From: Deltaproteobacteria bacterium
GTDB taxonomy: Bacteria; Desulfobacterota; Desulfobulbia; Desulfobulbales; Desulfurivibrionaceae
Reading direction: 5' to 3'
DNA: 64,000 bases
Assembly: GCA_021802775.1 (NCBI GenBank)
Contig: JAJZRJ010000005.1
Coordinates: 1-64,000 of the forward strand
The notes beneath the pieces are model-generated. The model was not told the origin of the DNA and made no database searches. It was given only the letters and a program-made list of their open reading frames with translations. The translations under genes were made by a program, and so were the position numbers. This document shows positions 46,178 to 54,693 of the stretch, piece after piece (the first letter of the stretch is position 1; the number at the start of each line of letters is the position of its first letter).

Positions 46178-48738
46178 ACGTCTTCTCCAGAGGCAGACGG
46201 GGCAGGCAGCAGGATGGTAAAGGTGGCGCCCTCGTTGGGCACGCTCGCCACCGAGATCTCGCCGCCATGGTCGTGGACAATGCCGTAGCTCACGGAAAGA
46301 CCGAGGCCGGTGCCCTCCTGCGGCCTCTTGGTGGTGAAGAACGGCTCGAAAATCTTGTCGCGCACCTCCGGGGCGATGCCGCAGCCGGTGTCCCGGATCA
46401 GGATCCGCGCCTGGCCGTGGGCTGGCAGATATTCGGTGGTGATGCGGATGACGCCCTCTTTTTCAATGGCCTGGGCCGCGTTCATAATCATGTTCAGCAA
46501 CACCTGCTTCATCTTGTCCGTATCCATGTCGAGCACCGGCATTCCTTCATCCAGCGCCAGCTCGACGGTGATCTGCTCCTTGCCAAGCTGGTGGGCCACC
46601 ATGGTGGTCACCTCCAGGATGGCCTGATTGATCGAGCCGGGCGCCCGGCTGGTCTGCTGATCCCGGGCAAAGCTCAGCAGATCCTGAACGATGCGCCGGC
46701 AGTTCTTCACATGCTTTTCAATGATCGCCAGGTCCTCCACCTTTTCCGGCAACCCGCTCAGGTCCTCCTTGAGCAGATCGGTGTGACAGAGGATGATGCC
46801 GAGGGGATTGTTGATCTCGTGGGCCACCCCGGCGGCCAACTGGCCCAGGGCGACCAGCTTCTCGGTCTGCTGCATGCGGTGCTCCACCTGCTTCTGCTGG
46901 GTGACGTCCTTGGCATAGCAGACGATGTTCTTGAGCGCCCCCTGGTCATCCAGGGCCGGGTAAAAATGGGTCTCGAAAACCTGGCCGTTGGGCAGTTGGC
47001 CGAAATCAGAGACCGGCTCCCGGAGGCGGATGTGGGCAATCTGCCGGAAAAGCTCGAAGGGCACGGGCTGCTGGCCGGCCAACTCCTCCACATGGCGGTT
47101 GAGAATGGTCTCCGGCTTGAAATCGTACCGGGTCAGGAAGGCCTGGTTCACCATGCGCAGCAGGCCATCCGGCGAGACGAGCGCCACCAGGTCGGCAATG
47201 GCGTCGAAGACCGATTGGAGCAGCTCCTTGCCCTGGCGAAGACTGGCCATGTTCTGGAGGCTTTCCATGGTGATGCCGACCTGGCGGCCGATGGAAAGCA
47301 GCAATTCCCGGTGCCGCGGATCGATCTCGCCGACATCGTAGCCGGTGAAGGTCATGATGCCGAGAATCTTGCTCCGGCAGCAGAGCGGAATATTGAGACA
47401 GGGCATACCGGCCGGGCCAGTGGTGAAAAAATTGAGTTCGCCGCAGACGGTCTCGCAGATCGTCGAGGCCGCCGGATCGTTCCCGGCGGTCTCCGCAATC
47501 TTCTGGGAGATCAGCTCGCAGGAGAGATGTTCGGCCAACTCTGGGGCCTTCTCCTGGCATTGCAGGAAAAGCCCGCGCCGATCCGGGCGGAAGAGGTAGA
47601 TGCCCGCGCCACTGGCCGGGATCACCGCCAGGGTCTGCCGCAGGACCTTGGGCAGAATCCCGCGGAGTTCCACGGACTGGGTAATGAGTTCGGCAATGGT
47701 GTTCAGGGTCTGGAGTTCGCGGTTGCGTTCCTGCATCCGCCGGTGCAACTGCGCCTGGGACTCCTGCAGCGCCTTGGTCCGCTCCTCGACCTTGCCCTCC
47801 AGGTTCTCAGCGTAGTCGGTGAGTTGGCGGCGGTTCTCCTCCAGGTGCCGGGCAATGAGGGTGGCGGTCGCATTGAGTTCCCCGATCTCATCGAGGCTCC
47901 GGGCCTGCAGGTAGAGCTGTTCGCCCTTCTGGTCGGTGAGGTTGAGGCGGAAGATTTCGAGCAGGGAGCGGATGTTCTGGATGATGAGCCGGTTGAAGAA
48001 TAAGGCGATGATGGCATAGAGAAAGAAAAAGGAGAGAAACACGGTGCTGAACACGGAAAGGGAGAACTCCATGATGCGGCGCAGCCCTTCTCCCACGGGA
48101 ATGCCGACACTGACCACGCTGCTGACCTGATCCGTTTTGTTGAAGAATCCCCGGCTGTTGCCGTATAATTTAATGATATACGCCGGTGCGTCCTCCGGAT
48201 TGCCGTGGCAGCGGAAGCAGGAGGCGTCAAAGTGGACCGGATTGAAACGCACGAAATACTGTTCTCCGTCCACCGTGCTGATCCCCTGCCAGGACTTGAC
48301 CTCGGGATGATCGTTGAAGTAGCGGATCATCTCCCGTTCCCGCTGGTCCGCCTCGAACTCCGGATTCTTGGCATTGATGGCGACCCGCCGATAAAAGATA
48401 TCCGGCAGATCCTGCTTGAACTTCTCCATGACCACCCGGCTTACGTAGGAGGTGGACATCGCCTCGAGGACAAAACTCTCCGGGCCGAGCACTTCATACA
48501 TCCTTGGCCGCAACACCCCCTGGACATAGGCGCGATTGGCGTCTACCGCCGCCATGATCAACTCGGTCCTGTTCAGGGCCTCTTCCTGCAAACGTTTTTT
48601 CTGCTGAGAATAAATAATGGCGGACCAGAACAGGCAAAAAAGAAAAAGAATGCACGCAAGGCCGATCAGAAATTTCTTCTGCGCGCCTGGCGGTTTGATG
48701 TGAGACAGCAGTTCCCTCGATTTCGTGCCCAGCGCCAT
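46174..48738 (-). CDS. Membrane histidine kinase with heme-c (DUF3365/Tll0287-like) sensor
   Basis: The 854-residue kinase has membrane helices at about 24-43 and 245-270. The periplasmic part between them contains C174-F-R-C177-H178, a c-type heme motif, in a DUF3365-like domain. HAMP, a coiled coil, a GAF-like domain (about 370-520), a PAS domain (about 535-640), HisKA ([10 protein letters not shown], His about residue 640) and HATPase_c ([21 protein letters not shown]) follow. A redox or gaseous ligand signal is inferred from the heme motif. The start at 48738 has a G-rich Shine-Dalgarno. The regulator gene overlaps by four bases. Confidence 0.9.
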   Translation of the reverse strand: MALGTKSRELLSHIKPPGAQKKFLIGLACILFLFCLFWSAIIYSQQKKRLQEEALNRTELIMAAVDANRAYVQGVLRPRMYEVLGPESFVLEAMSTSYVSRVVMEKFKQDLPDIFYRRVAINAKNPEFEADQREREMIRYFNDHPEVKSWQGISTVDGEQYFVRFNPVHFDASCFRCHGNPEDAPAYIIKLYGNSRGFFNKTDQVSSVVSVGIPVGEGLRRIMEFSLSVFSTVFLSFFFLYAIIALFFNRLIIQNIRSLLEIFRLNLTDQKGEQLYLQARSLDEIGELNATATLIARHLEENRRQLTDYAENLEGKVEERTKALQESQAQLHRRMQERNRELQTLNTIAELITQSVELRGILPKVLRQTLAVIPASGAGIYLFRPDRRGLFLQCQEKAPELAEHLSCELISQKIAETAGNDPAASTICETVCGELNFFTTGPAGMPCLNIPLCCRSKILGIMTFTGYDVGEIDPRHRELLLSIGRQVGITMESLQNMASLRQGKELLQSVFDAIADLVALVSPDGLLRMVNQAFLTRYDFKPETILNRHVEELAGQQPVPFELFRQIAHIRLREPVSDFGQLPNGQVFETHFYPALDDQGALKNIVCYAKDVTQQKQVEHRMQQTEKLVALGQLAAGVAHEINNPLGIILCHTDLLKEDLSGLPEKVEDLAIIEKHVKNCRRIVQDLLSFARDQQTSRAPGSINQAILEVTTMVAHQLGKEQITVELALDEGMPVLDMDTDKMKQVLLNMIMNAAQAIEKEGVIRITTEYLPAHGQARILIRDTGCGIAPEVRDKIFEPFFTTKRPQEGTGLGLSVSYGIVHDHGGEISVASVPNEGATFTILLPAPSASGEDV

Positions 48739-49318
48739 TTCCCCCCCCCTGTAATGACTCGAAAAGGTTTGCGACAACCCCGGCGGCATGACTTCACGTA
48801 ACCATGAAATCATGCCTGGTGTCAACTAAAGGCGTCACTGGATACCAGAAAATGCACCTTGCTGGCTTACCCCCTGCGTTTTCGGCAACGCCCCAATGTC
48901 CGTCGCCCTGACAACATATTGTTTTTTATAGTTATTTTATTAAGGCCTGGTTCTCCGGGCAACGCGGCACCCCCTTTGCATAACACACCACCAGACATCC
49001 ACATTGCCACAACAACCACATTCACGCCGGAGGAGGAAAAGAGCACCCAAGAGGAAACGGAATATCAGGCTTACGTATCGGAGAGTGTGGCCATCCTGTG
49101 CTCGGCGAGAAGGGACTGCTTCCCGCTTTCACCGGTCACATCGTAGATGGCCCCAAAAGGGGGAAATATGCACGAGACAAAGAGTGACTGGTTCGCTGTG
49201 AGATCGCCAAAGTACGGTGAGACGTTTTCCCGGGCCGTGCCGGAATCGCCCCGCAAGCGATTGCCTGCCACCCAACCGCGCCGGCGATAATTTCAATCAC
49301 GAAAGAGGAGGTGTTGCA
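48739..49318. other. Divergent control region between kinase and UspA genes
   Basis: No gene is supported. The stretch holds an AT-rich run (48912-48956) with a small dyad AACATATTGTT (48913-48923), and the sigma54-type element at 48965-48980. A minus-strand TTGACA at 48820-48825 might serve the kinase operon, but its -10 region is poor. The leader from the inferred sigma54 start to UspA would be about 330 bases. Confidence 0.5.
48965..48980 (+). promoter_or_regulatory. Sigma54 -24/-12 promoter element
   Basis: CGGCAC, five bases, then TTGCA matches the consensus TGGCAC-N5-TTGCA at ten of eleven fixed positions, and the invariant GG and GC doublets are separated by exactly ten bases. It faces the UspA/YeiH gene row and lies 227 bases from the start of a gene pair encoding a sigma54-dependent two-component system. 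Confidence 0.7.
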
Positions 49319-49735
49319 ATGAAAATTCTGGTTGCTCATGACGGGTCTGCTCACGCGGACAAAGCGTTGCGGAAAGCAAGTGAACTAGCGGAAAAAATAG
49401 GAGCGGAGGTCACGGTTACAACTGTTGCTCCGGATCTGTGTCTTACCGAAGTCTCCGACAGCGAATGCAAACTGATAACAGATTCGCTTTTTTCCGAAGC
49501 GGCAATTTCAATGAGGAAAGTGACTGACGAACTGAAGGCAAAAGGGATCAAGGCCGAGATTGTTATCAAGGACGGCCATCCGGCGGAACAGATTATTGAT
49601 ACGGCAAAGGAAATCGGGGCCGATCTCATCGTGGTCGGCTCGCACGGAAGGCACGGTGCCGGCAGGTTTTTTCTTGGCAGCGTATCGGCAAAAATTGTGG
49701 AGCATGCCCCTTGTCATGTTCTCGTCATAAAATAA
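49319..49735 (+). CDS. UspA-family universal stress protein (ATP-binding type)
   Basis: The 138-residue protein is a single USP domain. The phosphate-binding motif G107-x2-G110-x9-G120-S121 is intact, so ATP binding is likely. It starts at an ATG behind GAGGAGG. The YeiH-family gene follows after 15 bases and a second USP-like gene lies in the same row. USPs near transporters often modulate them; this is inference here. The codon choice is more AT-rich than in the flanking genes. Confidence 0.93.
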   Translation: MKILVAHDGSAHADKALRKASELAEKIGAEVTVTTVAPDLCLTEVSDSECKLITDSLFSEAAISMRKVTDELKAKGIKAEIVIKDGHPAEQIIDTAKEIGADLIVVGSHGRHGAGRFFLGSVSAKIVEHAPCHVLVIK

Positions 49736-49750
49736 AGGAGGGTTTTATTT

Positions 49751-50860
49751 ATGGAAGAAAAACATGGTATGGCCAAGGTAATGGCCATCATCCCCGGTCT
49801 CGCGTTTATGGTATTTACCCTCTACATCCTGCGCACATATGTGGAACCATGGATGGCACATGCTGTTGTCCTTGGCCAGAAAGGATGGTTTGTCAAGGTT
49901 CTGCACCTCAATTATATTCTTTTGGCCATCATCGCCGGCATGCTGTACCGTAATCTCATGTGGGGCGGTAAGATTCCCGGTTGGGCTGAAGAAGGCTTCC
50001 GCACTACGCGCCTGTTCATAAAATCAGGTGTCATGATGCTGGGCTCACTGTACACCATCCAGAGTCTGGCCAAGGTTGGCGGCGTGGCCATAACCCTGAT
50101 CATGGCCTTTGTTTTCGGCACCATCTTTTTTATCATGTACTACGGACGCGTCCAGAAAATGGATCGCTCCCTGATCGGCGTCATGGCGGCGGCCTGTGGC
50201 GTGTGCGGCGTTTCCGCGGCCATTGCCACTGCTCCGGCCGTGCGTGCCAAGTCGGCAGATGTGGCTCTTGCCATTGCCACAGTGCTTGGCTTTGGTATCG
50301 CGAGTATGTTTGTCTCCCCCTTTATTGGCCATATGTTGCACCTCACCGATTACCAGTATGGCGCCTGGGTTGGCACCGGTATTCTCAACTCCGGGCAGGT
50401 ACTGGCCACCTGTCTGGCCTACAATCCCACCATCGCTCCGGGTACCGCCGTTGCCTATGGAGAGATCTGGAACGTGGTTCGAGTCATCTCCATTCCTTTT
50501 GTCGTCTTCTTTGTTACCATGTGGTACTGGCGCGCCGAGGCCCAGACCGAGCACATTACCCTGGGCGGCATTATCAAGGACAAATTTCCTATCTTCATTC
50601 TGGGATTCTTTACCATGACCGCTCTCTCATCTCTGGAAATGCTGGGCGCGGAAGGCTCATCCACGATTCATCTCATGCGTACGGTCATGAGTTGGATTTT
50701 CGGATTGGGCCTTGTTGGTCAGGGCGCCTATATTGATGTTCGCGAACTCCGGGCCGCGGGCGGCGCGCCACTCAAGGTTGGTTTTGCCGCCGGCCTCTTC
50801 AAATATGCCCTGGCCCTGGTGATAGTCTTACTTTTTGTATCCAAAGAAGCCAATTTTTAG
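49751..50860 (+). CDS. YeiH-family (Cons_hypoth698) putative anion exporter, short form
   Basis: The 369-residue protein has about ten membrane helices. CGVSAAIATAP (from C152) is the conserved signature of the YeiH family, and a matching second-half motif GTGILNSGQVLAT lies near 218. Family members are annotated as putative sulfate or sulfonate exporters without firm proof. GGAGGG precedes the ATG. Its paralogue at 52029-53843 shares CGVSAAIAT but has large extra loops. Confidence 0.88.
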   Translation: MEEKHGMAKVMAIIPGLAFMVFTLYILRTYVEPWMAHAVVLGQKGWFVKVLHLNYILLAIIAGMLYRNLMWGGKIPGWAEEGFRTTRLFIKSGVMMLGSLYTIQSLAKVGGVAITLIMAFVFGTIFFIMYYGRVQKMDRSLIGVMAAACGVCGVSAAIATAPAVRAKSADVALAIATVLGFGIASMFVSPFIGHMLHLTDYQYGAWVGTGILNSGQVLATCLAYNPTIAPGTAVAYGEIWNVVRVISIPFVVFFVTMWYWRAEAQTEHITLGGIIKDKFPIFILGFFTMTALSSLEMLGAEGSSTIHLMRTVMSWIFGLGLVGQGAYIDVRELRAAGGAPLKVGFAAGLFKYALALVIVLLFVSKEANF

Positions 50861-50974
50861 GAATCGTTATGAAATAACCTGACCCAGGATGGGTATTTCG
50901 TTGCAGTTCCTTATGCCGGTTTGGCTATTCAAAATAACCATGTTATCCTTTATAGTGGTTTAAGGAGGTATTTT

Positions 50975-51376
50975 ATGTCTGAACCAAAGAAAAACACCAA
51001 GATGACCGTCTTTAAAACCGATCGTCACGAAGACCTGGCAGCCATGTTTTTTGTGACCATTGCCGTGGTTTCGGTACTTGTCTATATGGCCTACATCGTC
51101 CCCAGCATTACCCTTAAAGCTCCAATGGATGGGAAGGTCGTCGCCATTTCGGTCCAACCGGAGGCCCAGGTGAAAAAAGGTGATCTGCTTTATTCAATGG
51201 AAATAAAACAAAAAAAATACGTTCATGATACACTTGAAGAAAAAATCGTCACCAAAGATTTCCATGCAAAAACCAGTGGAAAAATCCTGTCCATAAGCGC
51301 CAAACCAGGAGATGTTGTGAAAAAAGACAAGAACGAGATCCTGGTGTTGGAACATGAAAAAGGAGTCCTTCCATAA
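50975..51376 (+). CDS. Membrane-anchored lipoyl/biotinyl-like barrel protein
   Basis: The 133-residue protein has a charged cytoplasmic start, one membrane helix (about 22-45) and two hairpins of a barrel: KAPMDGKVVAISVQPEAQVKKGD and KTSGKILSISAKPGDVVKKD. These resemble a biotinyl/lipoyl domain or the HlyD-type hybrid barrel. The expected attachment motif is replaced by LYSMEIKQKK, where the modified lysine place is Glu, so covalent modification is doubtful. The ATG at 50975 follows AAGGAGG. The next gene's ATG directly follows its stop codon. Confidence 0.75.
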   Translation: MSEPKKNTKMTVFKTDRHEDLAAMFFVTIAVVSVLVYMAYIVPSITLKAPMDGKVVAISVQPEAQVKKGDLLYSMEIKQKKYVHDTLEEKIVTKDFHAKTSGKILSISAKPGDVVKKDKNEILVLEHEKGVLP

Positions 51377-51862
51377 ATGAAGATACTGCTGGCGTTAGAT
51401 CCATCGACACGAACCATGGACGAAGCGATCAAGTTCGCCGCCGAAAAACAGGCGAGTCTTACGGCCCTGTTCGTCCTGGATACCACCTGGAATGACTACA
51501 CCGGTCATGACTGGTTGTCCGGAAGCGGATCGCGCGCGGATTTCCTGGAGTATGCCAGGGACGATGAACTGGCCAGCGAAGTTGACGTCCTGGCCACGTT
51601 TCGCGGGCGTTGCCCTCCGGACTGCGAAATCAGGTCCGCCACCGGGCGAGTGACCGATGAGATATTGAACGAACTTGCCAGGGGAGATTACGATCTGCTG
51701 GTCATGAGCCAACCCTTCCGGCGGGGGTTGGAAATTGTCCGCGACACCGCGGGGATGATCTTGAAAGGAGCAACCTGCTCCGTGTATCTGGTTCGAGAGG
51801 ATGAAGTTCGCTGTTCCTCGAGGAGCGGAATTGAGTCGTCTCTCGGTGTTCCGGCAAGTTAA
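51377..51862 (+). CDS. USP-like protein without the ATP motif
   Basis: The 161-residue protein begins as a USP fold (ILLALDPSTRTMDEAIKFAAEK) and continues with a DLLVMSQPFRRGLEIVRDTAGMIL segment where UspA-type proteins have their glycine-rich ATP loop; that loop is absent. The ATG directly abuts the stop of the barrel-protein gene with AAGGAG inside its end, so they are coupled. The Ser-rich tail is disordered-looking. Confidence 0.8.
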   Translation: MKILLALDPSTRTMDEAIKFAAEKQASLTALFVLDTTWNDYTGHDWLSGSGSRADFLEYARDDELASEVDVLATFRGRCPPDCEIRSATGRVTDEILNELARGDYDLLVMSQPFRRGLEIVRDTAGMILKGATCSVYLVREDEVRCSSRSGIESSLGVPAS

Positions 51863-52028
51863 CAGGGCAACAGGGGGGGTATTCCGGGTCCGGCTTAAGC
51901 GGAATCCCCTTCTGCGCCTTTTTCTCATATTTGCAGTGGCTAACCACTTGTCAGAATTGGCGATCCATCCCTGATTACACAGGGGCTGTCGAAAAACGAA
52001 CTTTCACAGTCAGCTTGGGAGGAAAACT

Positions 52029-53843
52029 ATGGACCAAAAGAAAATCAATGAAGACAAACTGGCAGAAGGACACTGCGATTCGGAAAAAACCTGCGCCGTG
52101 GAGGAGAAAAAAGGCTGGCTGAGCGAGGACTGGCTCTCGCTCTGGCTGGGGCTCTTCATTTTCCTGCTTTCCCTTGGCGCGTTCCAGGGGGCCAACATCC
52201 TGGGCTGGGGCGCGACAACAAGCGTATGGACCGAGGTCGCCAAATCCACCAAGGCGGTCTCCATCGACTACCAGACGGTCAAGGGCGAGATCACCAAGAT
52301 CGACGGCAACAAGGTCACCCTCAAAAAGAGTGACGGCAAGGAGGCCACCATCACCGTCAAGACCGACCCGTCGCTGCTGGCGGTCGGGCAATCTTACGAG
52401 CAGAAAGGGCTCTCGCCCCTGGCCTCGCTCTTCATTACCTATCTGGTGATGCTGGCAATCATGGGGCTGGGCTCGATGCTCATCGGGGCGGACCTCAAAA
52501 AATTCGCCGTCGGCTTCACCCTGGTCTTCTGGATCAGCTACCTCTGCTGGCTCATGGGGCACTATGCCTACATCGCCGCCACCAAGAACGATCAGGCGAA
52601 ATTCGGCATCGACTGGTCAATGAGCATGACCGGCGAGTTCGGCTTCATCATCGCCCTGGTGGCGGGGCTCATGGTCGGCAACCTCTTCCCCCGGCTGGCG
52701 GAGATGATGAAAGAGGCGGCCCGGCCGGAACTCTATATCAAGACCGCCATCGTCATCATGGGCGCCGGGCTTGGCCTGAAGGCGGCCCAGTCGTTCGGCC
52801 TGGCCAGCAACATCATGTTCCGGGGCTTCTGCGCCATTGTCGAGGCGTACCTGATCTACTGGGCGGTGGTCTACTATATCTCGCGGAAGTACTTCAAATT
52901 CAGCCGTGAATGGTCGGCGCCCCTTGCCTCCGGCATCTCCATCTGCGGCGTGTCCGCCGCCATCGCCACCGGCGGGGCCATCCGCGCCCGTCCGGTGATC
53001 CCGATCATGGTCTCCTCGCTGGTCGTGATCTTCGTGGCGGTGGAAATGGTGCTGCTGCCCTTTGCCGCCAAGCTCTTCCTCTGGCAGGAACCATTGGTGG
53101 CCGGCGCCTGGATGGGGCTCGCGGTCAAGTCCGACGGCGGGGCCATCGCCAGCGGCGCGGTGACCGATGCCCTGATCCGGGCCCAGGCCATGGATATGGA
53201 GGGCATCAACTACGCCGAGGGGTGGATCACCATGACCGCCACCACGGTGAAGATGTTCATCGATATCTTCATCGGCGTCTGGGCCGTACTCCTTGCCTAT
53301 ATCTGGTGTGCCAAGATCGAGTGCAAGCCCGGCCAGAAGGTGCGGCTCATCGAGATCTGGAACCGTTTCCCCAAATTCGTGCTCGGCTACATCGCCACCT
53401 TCATTATCCTGCTGACCATCTGCTGGCCGGCGGTCAAGGCGATTGCCCCGGCGGAACATGCCCTGAGCGGATTGAAGGTGCAGATCGCCTCTCTGGAAAA
53501 GCAGATCAGCGCCAGCAAGGACCCGGCCGCCACCACCACGTTGCAGGCAACGCTCAAGGAGGCCAAGGCCAAGGAAAAGGAGTGGAAGGACTCGACCAAG
53601 GAGCCCAACAAACTGATCGGGAAGGCCAAGGCGGCCACCTCGCAGGGCGACGTCTTCCGGAAGATATTCTTCCTGCTCTGCTTCTTCACCATCGGCGTGG
53701 TCTCGAACTTCAAGAAGCTGGCACAGGAGGGGATCGGCAAACTCGCCGCCGTGTACGGCATTTCCCTGTTCGGCTTCATCATCTGGGTAGGACTCGCCAT
53801 CTCATGGCTCTTTTTCCACGGCGTCAAACCGCCAATACTCTAA
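52029..53843 (+). CDS. YeiH-family putative anion exporter, long form with inserted loops
   Basis: The 604-residue protein has the YeiH core (CGVSAAIATGGAIRAR near residue 307; GLAVKSDGGAIASGAV near 360), plus two extra parts. A beta-rich loop (about 84-112, GEITKIDGNKVTLKK) follows the first helix, and a Lys/Ala/Glu coiled coil (about 475-540) precedes the last helices. Both probably lie outside the membrane. The gene has a GGAGG site, and follows the USP-like gene after 166 bases. A 53-residue membrane protein gene follows after 13 bases. Confidence 0.88.
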   Translation: MDQKKINEDKLAEGHCDSEKTCAVEEKKGWLSEDWLSLWLGLFIFLLSLGAFQGANILGWGATTSVWTEVAKSTKAVSIDYQTVKGEITKIDGNKVTLKKSDGKEATITVKTDPSLLAVGQSYEQKGLSPLASLFITYLVMLAIMGLGSMLIGADLKKFAVGFTLVFWISYLCWLMGHYAYIAATKNDQAKFGIDWSMSMTGEFGFIIALVAGLMVGNLFPRLAEMMKEAARPELYIKTAIVIMGAGLGLKAAQSFGLASNIMFRGFCAIVEAYLIYWAVVYYISRKYFKFSREWSAPLASGISICGVSAAIATGGAIRARPVIPIMVSSLVVIFVAVEMVLLPFAAKLFLWQEPLVAGAWMGLAVKSDGGAIASGAVTDALIRAQAMDMEGINYAEGWITMTATTVKMFIDIFIGVWAVLLAYIWCAKIECKPGQKVRLIEIWNRFPKFVLGYIATFIILLTICWPAVKAIAPAEHALSGLKVQIASLEKQISASKDPAATTTLQATLKEAKAKEKEWKDSTKEPNKLIGKAKAATSQGDVFRKIFFLLCFFTIGVVSNFKKLAQEGIGKLAAVYGISLFGFIIWVGLAISWLFFHGVKPPIL

Positions 53844-53856
53844 AAGGAGAACAGAC

Positions 53857-54018
53857 ATGACGGATAAATCACAGATTGCCGATGAGATGAAAAAAATGGA
53901 CTACGAACCGCTCCTGCCCGCGGAACTGTCGCTCATCAGATGGAGTATTTCCCTCGGCGTGGGGTTGCTGGTCGTCTTCTACTTCCTGAGCCAGTGGCTC
54001 TTCCCTGGCGGCCACTGA
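53857..54018 (+). CDS. Small single-pass membrane protein (53 residues)
   Basis: The frame starts at an ATG behind AAAGGAGA and reads MTDKSQIADEMKKMDYEP, then one membrane helix (about 30-48, SISLGVGLLVVFYFL) and ends FPGGH. It starts 13 bases after the long YeiH gene and ends before the operon terminators. I infer a small accessory subunit of the YeiH transporter. I do not recognise the family. Confidence 0.75.
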   Translation: MTDKSQIADEMKKMDYEPLLPAELSLIRWSISLGVGLLVVFYFLSQWLFPGGH

Positions 54019-54027
54019 AAACCAAGG

Positions 54028-54061
54028 AGGGCGGCTTCCCCCGGCAAGAGGAAGCCGCCCT
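54028..54061 (+). terminator. Intergenic hairpin at operon end
   Basis: AGGGCGGCTTCC pairs with GGAAGCCGCCCT across a ten-base loop, just after the small membrane protein gene. The T run is missing, so it may only protect the mRNA end, with the stronger terminator next to it. Confidence 0.55.
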
Positions 54062-54082
54062 ACCCCGAACCCATATCAGGCC

Positions 54083-54114
54083 AAACGCCGTCCCCGGTCG
54101 GGGACGGCGTTTTT
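54083..54114 (+). terminator. Intrinsic terminator of the YeiH operon
   Basis: AAACGCCGTCCCC, a GGTC loop and GGGGACGGCGTTTTT form a perfect GC-rich stem with a T tail, as expected of a rho-independent terminator. Confidence 0.9.
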
Positions 54115-54136
54115 ATGCAACCACACTCAGTTTCAT

Positions 54137-54409
54137 TCAGCGCCGCAAGGCCGCGTACGCCTCTTCGTACTCCCGTAACCGCTGCCGCCAGGCGAGTAGT
54201 CCGTGATGTCCGTTGCGCCATGCCTCCAGTGCCTGCCCATCAATCATGCCTTGGGGCACCTCGCCGGCAAGCGCTTGCACGGTGGTGAGGCCATACCGCT
54301 TCTCAAGCCGGGCGAGTTCTTCCTTCTGCCGGGCAACCATATTTTTGCACACCTGAATCTCCCGTGAAATGGATATCATGTACTCGTCGGTCTGCAAATC
54401 CGCATGCAT
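54137..54409 (-). CDS. Small coiled-coil hypothetical protein
   Basis: The 90-residue product starts MHADLQTDEYM behind GGTGA. It is a helical protein with a charged coiled-coil run (QKEELARLEKRYG) and a Trp-rich end (EAWRNGHHGLLAWRQRL). The longer frame to 54469 is less likely. It has the size and context of an antitoxin-like or regulatory protein, but I do not recognise the family and no partner gene is visible. Confidence 0.6.
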   Translation of the reverse strand: MHADLQTDEYMISISREIQVCKNMVARQKEELARLEKRYGLTTVQALAGEVPQGMIDGQALEAWRNGHHGLLAWRQRLREYEEAYAALRR

Positions 54410-54693
54410 GTGTTCACCTGTTGTGAAGGCTTGATTTCTCCTGCCGAAAAAGCCGCTTCTTCTCGCCATCCCCTTTCACCACTTTATAATCTATACGAGA
54501 ATACGCTATGACAGCAACGAATTCAGGAGGATCGGCAAAGGCTCGTTTTTTTGTTGCGCTTTTGCCGGCAATCACCGATATTCCAGCAGACCGACAGCCA
54601 CTATCCCGGCCCGGCCTGGCGCCATAACCGGCGAAAAAACCAGGAGTTCAAACCTGTCCCTGCCGATTGCAACGCCAGCCGAAAAAGGAAGCC

